In this document: positions 1-5,190 of the stretch, piece by piece
Layout of the letters: the number at the start of each line of letters is the position of its first letter
Numbering within the stretch: position 1 is the stretch's first letter
The notes under the pieces: model-generated
Database searches by the model: none
What the model was told of the DNA's origin: nothing
What the model saw: only the letters and a program-made list of their open reading frames with translations
Position numbers and translations under genes: made by a program
Assembly: GCA_029212275.1 (NCBI GenBank)
Contig: JARGOI010000100.1
Span: 1 to 8,230, forward strand
Reading direction: 5' to 3'
Origin: Thalassolituus sp.
Lineage (GTDB): Bacteria > Pseudomonadota > Gammaproteobacteria > Pseudomonadales > Oceanobacteraceae
DNA: 8,230 nucleotides

Positions 1-17
1 GTCAAGCTCTTATTTCG

Positions 18-51
18 AACCCCCGTTAGCTAGGCTATCGGGGGTTTTTTT
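18..51 (+). terminator. Strong intrinsic terminator of an upstream gene
   Basis: The arm AACCCCCG (18-25) pairs with CGGGGGTT (39-46). Inside it TAGC (27-30) pairs with GCTA (34-37) around a TAG triloop, so the hairpin is long with one T-T mismatch. A run of seven T (45-51) follows on the plus strand. There is no matching A-run on the left, so it acts on plus-strand transcription. The gene it ends lies left of the window; the first 17 bases are too few to identify it. Confidence 0.88.
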
Positions 52-177
52 ATGGAAAAAACTTGCCGAACTCGTCAAGAACTGGGCGTCCCCGTCGTGT
101 GCGACCCCTGTCATTGCAAACTTCCTCTAGCCTCGTTAACTCGTTGCTTATGTAGTGATCTTTTATTTATTAGCTGA
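52..177 (+). CDS. Doubtful small Cys-rich ORF, 41 aa
   Basis: An ATG directly after the terminator T-run opens a 41-codon frame ending in TGA (175-177). The peptide has six cysteines, at residues 5, 17, 20, 22, 32 and 34, with the cluster CDPCHC at 17-22. The only Shine-Dalgarno-like sequence is GGGG, 7 nt upstream, and it is locked in the right arm of the terminator hairpin, which argues against efficient translation. A weak hairpin with a T-run covers its stop codon. I do not recognise it. It is listed because the cysteine density is unusual, but chance is the likeliest explanation. Confidence 0.12.
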   Translation: MEKTCRTRQELGVPVVCDPCHCKLPLASLTRCLCSDLLFIS

Positions 178-192
178 AAAAGGCTATTTTTT
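171..192 (+). terminator. Weak terminator-like hairpin
   Basis: TAGC (171-174) can pair with GCTA (183-186) across an 8-nt loop, followed by six T (187-192). The four-base stem is weak, so this may be chance or a backup to the strong terminator at 18-51. Confidence 0.25.
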
Positions 193-282
193 CGTTAGAC
201 GCTGAAAGGTTGCATGCTGAAGGGCTAAACGTTTAAAGGTTTGTTCATGCTCGATGTAAGATGCCTCGCGTACGTCATATTT

Positions 283-311
283 TTGTTATCATCCATGTTA
301 TGGAATATACG
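283..311 (+). promoter_or_regulatory. Candidate distal promoter for hinT-modF
   Basis: TTGTTA (283-288) and TATACG (306-311) each match four of six sigma70 consensus bases and are separated by 17 nt. It would give a leader of roughly 100 nt before hinT. This is a visual match only. Confidence 0.3.
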
Positions 312-337
312 CATTGAAACGTGGTTAGGGGTTATGG

Positions 338-366
338 TTCTTAGCGGAGCTATTAATACTGATAAT
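338..366 (+). promoter_or_regulatory. Candidate proximal promoter for hinT-modF
   Basis: GATAAT (361-366) matches five of six -10 bases. The -35 candidate TTCTTA (338-343) is poor, at a spacing of 17 nt. The -10 box ends 49 nt before the hinT start codon, a normal leader length. Confidence 0.3.
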
Positions 367-403
367 AGAACACGATTTGCGATCGATTTACTTAGCTGCA
401 AAA

Positions 404-408
404 AAGGA
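404..408 (+). promoter_or_regulatory. hinT ribosome binding site
   Basis: AAGGA lies 7 nt before the ATG at 416. This decides the start in favour of 416 over an in-frame TTG at 377, which would add 13 residues unlike the family. Confidence 0.8.
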
Positions 409-415
409 TTATCTA

Positions 416-760
416 ATGTCAGAAGATACTATTTTTGGAAAAATTGCCCGGGGCGAAGCCGAGGCAAATATTGTCTATGAAGATGATCAATGTCTCGCGT
501 TTCGAGACATGTTTCCGGCGGCACCTATGCACATTCTGGTGATTCCTCGTAAGGCGATTCCTCGCTTGTGTGATGCCTCAGAAGGTGATGCTTCTTTGTT
601 AGGTCATATGATGTTGGTGGCCAACAAGGTGGCTGAGCAAGAAGGCTTTGGTGATCGTTTCCGTTTGGTGATTAATAATGGCGCAGGCGCGGGCCAGTCG
701 GTTTTCCATCTGCATATGCACATTATTGGTGGTCGTGATTTGAAGTGGCCCCCTGGTTGA
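416..760 (+). CDS. hinT: HIT-family purine nucleoside phosphoramidase HinT
   Basis: This 114-residue cytoplasmic protein belongs to the Hint branch of the histidine triad family, whose members form homodimers and hydrolyse AMP-lysine and other adenosine phosphoramidates. The triad is plain as HLHMHII, with H98, H100 and H102; the middle histidine, H100, is expected to be the nucleophile that is adenylylated. The opening SEDTIFGKIARGE, the NNGAGAGQSV loop (87-96) before the triad and the GGRDLKWPPG tail are all typical. Length fits the family, about 115-120 residues. The protein ends in WPPG, as human HINT1 does, and lacks the C-terminal extension of E. coli HinT. The ATG at 416 is chosen because AAGGA precedes it by 7 nt. 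Only 9 nt separate its stop from modF, which suggests co-transcription. The physiological substrate in bacteria is not settled. Confidence 0.93.
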   Translation: MSEDTIFGKIARGEAEANIVYEDDQCLAFRDMFPAAPMHILVIPRKAIPRLCDASEGDASLLGHMMLVANKVAEQEGFGDRFRLVINNGAGAGQSVFHLHMHIIGGRDLKWPPG

Positions 761-769
761 TAGAGCGCT

Positions 770-2200
770 ATGTTATTCAACAAAATACGCGCCCGTCTTT
801 ATGATGGACGCACGCTCAAGGTTCCCTCTTGGACAATAAACCCTGACGAGTGCTGGGCCATTATCGGTACCAGTGGCAGTGGTAAAACGGCTTTGTCACG
901 TCTGTTTGTCAACGATCTTCCTCTGAGTGAAGGCACGGCTGATTCTTTGCCTAAGTCCGTTGCGTATGTCTCTTTAGAAGCGCAGAAGGCGCTACTGGAG
1001 CGTGAGCGTAAAGAAGACGAATCTGATTTACTTGATCATGCTGACCCCGGCACCTTGGTGTCCGATTTATTAGCGCCGTTAGATCCAATAGCGGATTGGA
1101 TTAGTGCCTTAAATATTCAGCATCTGTTATCGCAAGGGTTTAGAACTTTATCAACGGGTGAAAGCCGTAAAGTCATGTTGATTGATGCTGTGCGTCAATC
1201 GCCAGAACTATTGATTTTGGATGAACCTTTTGAAGGCTTGGATTCGCATAGCCGGTTAGCGCTCAGTGCAATGTTACAAACATTGTATTTGCATGGTCAA
1301 AAAATTCTATGGGTCGCTAATCGCTTAGATGAATTGCCTGAATGGATAACGCATTTGGCGTTTGTACATGATGCTCAGTTGCTAAAGCAGGGAACAAGAA
1401 CCGAGGTTCTTGGTGCCAGTGAAGTACAAGGCTTGCTGCATTTCGATAGACCGTTATTACCGTTTCCAGAAGCGTCCGTTGTTTTTTCATTAAAGACAAC
1501 GGAGCCGTTAGTACGAATGGTCAATGCTTCCATTAAATATTCTGAACACGTACTTTTTTCTCAGTTAAATTGGACGGTAAATCCTGGCCAGCATTGGGCC
1601 GTTTTGGGTCCTAACGGTTCGGGAAAAACCAGTTTGTTGCAAATGATTACGGGTGATAACCCCCAATGCTACCGCAATGAGTTGTATCTCTTTGGTATGA
1701 AACGAGGCTCTGGTGAAACCATCTGGGATATTAAAAAACACATTGGTTTAGTCTCGTCTTCTTTGCAGTGGGAATATCGTGCAACGACTAATGTATTAAC
1801 CACAGTGATTTCTGGTTTGTACGACAGTATTGGGTTATATAAAGCAGCAGGCGATCGAGATCGTCAGTTGGCAGAGCACTGGTTGTCTATTATTGGGTTA
1901 CGAGAAAAAGCCAATCAAAGCCTTCATCATTTATCGTATGGCGAGCAGCGTTTGGTCTTGATTGCTCGTGCGCTGATTAAGCAACCACCCTTGTTGATTC
2001 TGGATGAACCTTGCCAAGGCTTGGATGATATAGGAAGAGAAATGGTATTGGCGTTTATTCGACGATTATCCGAGCAGACAAAAGTCACCTTGTTGTATGT
2101 CACCCATCATTTAAACGAAATTCCTGATACCTTTGACTGCAGGCTGATCTTAGGTGAATCGAATACCAGCGGTTATTCGATGACAGATTCTAAATCCTAA
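770..2200 (+). CDS. modF: ModF/PhrA-like tandem ABC ATPase
   Basis: This 476-residue soluble protein has two ABC ATPase domains and no membrane segment. Domain 1 has Walker A GTSGSGKT (33-40), signature LSTGE (127-131) and Walker B LLILDEP (147-153). Domain 2 has GPNGSGKT (280-287), LSYGE (388-392) and LLILDEP (408-414). The block RGSGETIWDIKKHIG (312-326) is a hallmark of ModF of E. coli (about 490 aa), and the wider alignment recalled from E. coli agrees. Domain 1 carries Asn184 where the switch histidine would be, while domain 2 keeps His446; the usual Q-loop Gln of domain 2 appears replaced in VSSS. E. coli ModF shows the same replacements as far as I recall. ModF is named for its place beside modABC and PhrA for a photoreactivation phenotype; its true role is unclear. 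No molybdate transport gene is visible here. The start has only a weak AGAG 4 nt upstream, so translational coupling to hinT is likely. Confidence 0.9.
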   Translation: MLFNKIRARLYDGRTLKVPSWTINPDECWAIIGTSGSGKTALSRLFVNDLPLSEGTADSLPKSVAYVSLEAQKALLERERKEDESDLLDHADPGTLVSDLLAPLDPIADWISALNIQHLLSQGFRTLSTGESRKVMLIDAVRQSPELLILDEPFEGLDSHSRLALSAMLQTLYLHGQKILWVANRLDELPEWITHLAFVHDAQLLKQGTRTEVLGASEVQGLLHFDRPLLPFPEASVVFSLKTTEPLVRMVNASIKYSEHVLFSQLNWTVNPGQHWAVLGPNGSGKTSLLQMITGDNPQCYRNELYLFGMKRGSGETIWDIKKHIGLVSSSLQWEYRATTNVLTTVISGLYDSIGLYKAAGDRDRQLAEHWLSIIGLREKANQSLHHLSYGEQRLVLIARALIKQPPLLILDEPCQGLDDIGREMVLAFIRRLSEQTKVTLLYVTHHLNEIPDTFDCRLILGESNTSGYSMTDSKS

Positions 2201-2210
2201 ATCGCAGAGC

Positions 2211-2236
2211 AAAAAAAAGCGTCCATTGGACGCTTT
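2211..2236. terminator. Bidirectional terminator between modF and serA
   Basis: AAAGCGTCC pairs with GGACGCTTT around ATT (stem 2216-2224 with 2228-2236). The run of eight A at 2211-2218 becomes a U-run on the minus strand, so it is best suited to end serA, whose stop lies 18 nt away. The plus-strand tail is only TTTCT, making it a weaker terminator for modF. Confidence 0.85.
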
Positions 2237-2254
2237 CTGCCGAGCTTTTAGCTT

Positions 2255-3484
2255 TTAATAAAGTACACGGGCACGAATGGTGCCTTCGACTTCTTTAATC
2301 TTTTCTAATGCCAATTCAGAAGCATCACGAGCGACGTCAATCACTACGTAACCTACGTCTTCAACGGTTTGGAGGTATTGTCCACAAATGTTGATATCGT
2401 TTTCCGCTAAAATGCTGTTGATGGCATTCATGACACCGGGTACGTTTTTGTGAATGTGCAAAATGCGGTGAACATCTTTGTTGCTCGGCAAAGCCACTTC
2501 TGGGAAGTTAACCGAAGAGGTTGTTGTACCCATGTCGCTGTATTGCGCTAGTTTCTCACCCACTTCTTTGCCAATGTTTTCTTGTGCTTCGAGCGTAGAG
2601 CCGCCGACATGTGGAGTTAGAATAACGTTATCGAATTCGCGCAGTGGAGACATAAACTCTTCTTTATTGGAGCGTGGCTCAACAGGGAATACGTCAATGG
2701 CTGCGCCTAATAATTTTTTGCTGCGTAAGGCATCGGCCAATGCATCAATATCGACCACGGTGCCACGAGAAGCGTTCAATAAAATAGAACCCTGCTTCAT
2801 TTCCGCGAACTGTTCCGCACCCATCATCCACTTGGTGGCAGCGGTTTCTGGTACGTGTAAAGAAATAACGTCACACATATTTAGCAGTTCGTTTAACGAG
2901 CCAACTTGCTTCGCGTTACCAATAGATAACTTAGTCACGACGTCGTAGAAAAAGACTTCCATACCCATGCTTTCTGCCATAACAGATAGCTGAGTACCAA
3001 TGCTGCCGTAACCAATAATGCCAAGCTTTTTACCACGGATTTCGAAAGAATTGTCCGCAGACTTGCTCCAACCACCACGGTGACACTCGGCATTTTTCTC
3101 TGGAATGCCACGCATCAACATAATAATTTCTGCAATCGATAACTCTGCCACCGAACGCGTGTTGGAATAAGGTGCATTGAACACGGCAACACCACGTTTG
3201 GTCGCCGCTTTCAATTCAACTTGGTTGGTGCCAATACAAAAACAGCCAACGGCAATTAATTTTTCTGCTGCGGCGAAAATTTCTTCAGTAAGCTGGGTGC
3301 GAGAACGAATACCAACAAAATGCGCATCTTTGATAGCTTCTTTGAGTTCATCATCCGGTAGTGCCGTTTTGAGGTACTCAATGTTGGTGTAACCAGCAGC
3401 ATTTAATGTCTCTATCGCCGACTGATGCACGCCTTCCAACAAGAGGAACTTGATCTTGCTTTTATCCAAGGATGTTTGTGCCAT
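2255..3484 (-). CDS. serA: D-3-phosphoglycerate dehydrogenase SerA
   Basis: SerA catalyses the first step of L-serine synthesis, NAD-dependent oxidation of 3-phosphoglycerate to 3-phosphohydroxypyruvate, in the cytoplasm. The 409 residues match the E. coli type (410 aa). The substrate domain is followed by a Rossmann domain with GYGSIG (158-163) and an Asp at 181 for NAD. The catalytic set is R240 (ASRG), E269 (PVEP) and H292 (PHVGG), and W139 is kept. A C-terminal ACT domain starts near 340 with RILHIHKNVPG. H345, N347 and N365 line up with the residues that bind the feedback inhibitor L-serine in E. coli, so serine inhibition is expected. The start is supported by TAAAGG (minus strand of 3494-3499), 9 nt upstream. 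It diverges from the FAD-linked dehydrogenase gene, its likely metabolic partner, and ends at the terminator at 2211-2236. The E. coli enzyme also reduces 2-oxoglutarate, which is relevant to that partner. Confidence 0.97.
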   Translation of the reverse strand: MAQTSLDKSKIKFLLLEGVHQSAIETLNAAGYTNIEYLKTALPDDELKEAIKDAHFVGIRSRTQLTEEIFAAAEKLIAVGCFCIGTNQVELKAATKRGVAVFNAPYSNTRSVAELSIAEIIMLMRGIPEKNAECHRGGWSKSADNSFEIRGKKLGIIGYGSIGTQLSVMAESMGMEVFFYDVVTKLSIGNAKQVGSLNELLNMCDVISLHVPETAATKWMMGAEQFAEMKQGSILLNASRGTVVDIDALADALRSKKLLGAAIDVFPVEPRSNKEEFMSPLREFDNVILTPHVGGSTLEAQENIGKEVGEKLAQYSDMGTTTSSVNFPEVALPSNKDVHRILHIHKNVPGVMNAINSILAENDINICGQYLQTVEDVGYVVIDVARDASELALEKIKEVEGTIRARVLY

Positions 3485-3555
3485 TGCGTAGTACCTTTAC
3501 AGTAAACCTGTCTAATGAGAGAGGGCGATTCATTTGCTTGTAGGAAATAGACCGA

Positions 3556-3585
3556 GTAATAGTCGTATCCCGCACGTCGTAACAA
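3556..3585 (-). promoter_or_regulatory. Candidate serA promoter
   Basis: On the minus strand TTGTTA (3585-3580) and TATTAC (3561-3556) each match four of six sigma70 bases, with an 18-nt spacer. The leader to the serA ATG would be about 65 nt. Visual match only. Confidence 0.3.
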
Positions 3586-3613
3586 AGAAAAGCTCTCCGA
3601 AAAATAAGGCGCG

Positions 3614-3625
3614 TATGCTAGCATA
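3614..3625. promoter_or_regulatory. 12-bp perfect palindrome, possible operator
   Basis: TATGCTAGCATA is identical to its reverse complement. It lies between serA and the divergent dehydrogenase gene, just upstream of the candidate serA promoter and 89 nt before the ATG at 3714. A dimeric regulator could bind it and control either gene, but no regulator is encoded nearby and I cannot name the family. Confidence 0.35.
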
Positions 3626-3703
3626 TGTACCCAATAAAGTGAGCCTCAATACAGCAATTCATTGCGATGTTTTTGGATTTTGCGGCCAGTGACTAACATT
3701 TTT

Positions 3704-3706
3704 GGA
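3704..3706 (+). promoter_or_regulatory. Weak RBS deciding the D2HGDH start
   Basis: GGA is 7 nt before the ATG at 3714. It overlaps the alternative in-frame TTG at 3702, which itself has no purine-rich sequence upstream. This favours 3714. Confidence 0.45.
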
Positions 3707-3713
3707 TATTTTC

Positions 3714-5117
3714 ATGACCTTATTGACACAAGAAGCCCTAGTTGAGCTGTTAGTGCCCATTGTGGGGGCTGATAAAGTGCGAATTGATGCCGACTCGCTA
3801 GAAACGTTCGGCAAAGATTGGACGAAGATTTATCCACCTAAACCCAGCGCAATCGTGTTTCCAAAAAACACGCAACAAGTCGCCGATATAGTGAAGCTCG
3901 CGAATGAACGCCATATTGCTTTGGTACCCTCCGGTGGTCGCACTGGGCTAAGTGCGGGTGCTGTCGCTGCGAATGGTGAAGTCGTGGTTGCGTTTGATTA
4001 CATGAATCAAATCACTGAATTCAATGCCATCGATCGTTCGGTAAAATGTGGCGCAGGTGTTATTACCGAACAACTGCAAACATTTGCCGACGATAAAGGT
4101 TTATTTTATCCCGTTGATTTTGCTTCGGCGGGCTCCAGTCAGATTGGCGGTAATATTTCGACCAATGCGGGCGGTATTAAAGTCATTCGCTGGGGCATGA
4201 CACGAGATTGGGTGGCGGGTCTTACGGTCGTCACCGGTAAAGGCGATATTTTAGAACTGAACAAAGACTTGGTGAAAAATAATACTGGCTATGACATGCG
4301 CCAGCTGTTTATTGGTGGCGAGGGTACGTTAGGCTTTGTTACGGAAGCGACCATGCGTTTGACTCGTCCACCAAAAAACTTAACGGTATTGGTGTTGGGC
4401 ATTCCAGAATTGGATCATGTTATGAAAGTGTTGACCCAATTTCAAAACAGCATGGATTTAACGGCGTTTGAATTCTTTTCTGATAAAGCCATGAGTAAAG
4501 TATTAGCGCGGGGCGATGTCCCTGCACCGTTTGAAACCAGCACCGATTTTTATGCATTAATTGAATTTGAAGCCATTAACGAAGCTGATATGAATTTAGC
4601 CATGGAGATTTTTGAGCAATGCCTCGAAAACGAGTGGGTTGTGGATGGCGTCATCAGTCAAAGTGAAACGCAAGCGGCTAACTTATGGCGGCTGCGTGAA
4701 GACATTTCTGAAACCATCGCAGAATGGACACCTTATAAAAATGATATCTCGGTCGTGGTGTCAAAAGTGCCGCCATTTTTACGTGATATTGATGACATCG
4801 TTGCGCGCGAATATCCAGACTTTGAAATTATTTGGTTCGGTCATATTGGTGACGGTAATTTACATTTAAATATTTTGAAACCGGAAGGCCTAGAGAAAAG
4901 TGTCTTTTTTGAGCGCTGCGCTAAGGTCTCGACGTGGGTTTTTGAAGTAGTTGAAAAATACCGTGGTTCTGTGTCAGCAGAGCATGGCGTTGGCATGACC
5001 AAAAAACCTTACTTGGAATACACCCGCTCGACAGCAGAGATTGAATACATGCGTGCAATGAAACGGGTGTTTGATCCGTTAAATATCATGAACCCAGGTA
5101 AGTTGATTGATTTGTAG
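3714..5117 (+). CDS. FAD-linked D-2-hydroxyglutarate dehydrogenase
   Basis: This 467-residue flavoprotein belongs to the PCMH/VAO-type family that includes D2HGDH, GlcD and D-lactate dehydrogenases. The N-terminal FAD-binding domain shows PSGGRTGLSAGAV (72-84), GGNISTNAGG (145-154), NTGYDMRQLFIGGEGTLGF (190-208). The C-terminal substrate domain has LWRLREDIS (324-332) and K342, which resemble the carboxylate-binding Arg and Lys of D2HGDH. HIGDGNLH (377-384) and EHGVGM (423-428) supply the presumed metal ligands H377, H384 and E423. It ends with the family's NPGKLIDL. The expected reaction is D-2-hydroxyglutarate to 2-oxoglutarate, with electrons passing to a flavoprotein or quinone carrier. 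The place opposite serA supports D2HGDH over glycolate or D-lactate oxidase, since this pair is coupled in Pseudomonas. No GlcE or GlcF partner is present. The start could also be TTG at 3702, adding four residues. A terminator follows 13 nt after the stop. Confidence 0.85.
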   Translation: MTLLTQEALVELLVPIVGADKVRIDADSLETFGKDWTKIYPPKPSAIVFPKNTQQVADIVKLANERHIALVPSGGRTGLSAGAVAANGEVVVAFDYMNQITEFNAIDRSVKCGAGVITEQLQTFADDKGLFYPVDFASAGSSQIGGNISTNAGGIKVIRWGMTRDWVAGLTVVTGKGDILELNKDLVKNNTGYDMRQLFIGGEGTLGFVTEATMRLTRPPKNLTVLVLGIPELDHVMKVLTQFQNSMDLTAFEFFSDKAMSKVLARGDVPAPFETSTDFYALIEFEAINEADMNLAMEIFEQCLENEWVVDGVISQSETQAANLWRLREDISETIAEWTPYKNDISVVVSKVPPFLRDIDDIVAREYPDFEIIWFGHIGDGNLHLNILKPEGLEKSVFFERCAKVSTWVFEVVEKYRGSVSAEHGVGMTKKPYLEYTRSTAEIEYMRAMKRVFDPLNIMNPGKLIDL

Positions 5118-5130
5118 AGTATGGTGGCAT

Positions 5131-5158
5131 AAAAAAAGAGCCGTTTGGCTCTTTTTTT
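5131..5158. terminator. Bidirectional terminator between D2HGDH and mrcA
   Basis: GAGCC (5138-5142) pairs with GGCTC (5147-5151) around GTTT. Seven A (5131-5137) on the left and seven T (5152-5158) on the right extend the stem and give a U-run in both directions. It serves the D2HGDH gene, 13 nt away, and mrcA, whose stop is 32 nt away. Confidence 0.9.
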
Positions 5159-5190
5159 ATGTCTATTCTTAGATTTCTTTTTGGGATTTT

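Larger units (their letters stand above)
52..415. other. Gene-poor leader region upstream of hinT
   Basis: This stretch of about 360 bases holds no gene I can support firmly. It contains a doubtful Cys-rich small ORF (52-177), a weak hairpin with a T-run (171-192), a perfect 10-bp palindrome TAAACGTTTA (226-235), two candidate promoters (283-311 and 338-366) and the hinT ribosome binding site (404-408). The part from about 61 to 120 is visibly richer in G and C than the AT-rich part from 150 onward. A small RNA or a long hinT leader is possible but nothing identifies one. Confidence 0.5.

Noticed and set aside
1..51. Possible tRNA end at the left edge (TTCGAA followed by a C-run)
   Set aside because: No acceptor or CCA end follows, and the C-run is fully explained by the terminator stem.
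377..415. TTG-initiated 13-residue extension of HinT
   Set aside because: The ATG at 416 has AAGGA at 7 nt, and the extra residues do not resemble the family.
241..480. 79-codon plus-strand frame with a hydrophobic start
   Set aside because: It starts at TTG, has no ribosome site, and its last third overlaps hinT in another frame.
2478..2948. 156-codon plus-strand frame opposite serA
   Set aside because: It is antisense to a conserved enzyme and its composition reflects the serA codons; no recognisable domain.
3412..3624. 70-codon minus-strand frame running across the serA start, possible leader peptide
   Set aside because: It overlaps the first 73 bases of serA in a different frame, has no clear ribosome site, and starts upstream of the likely serA promoter.
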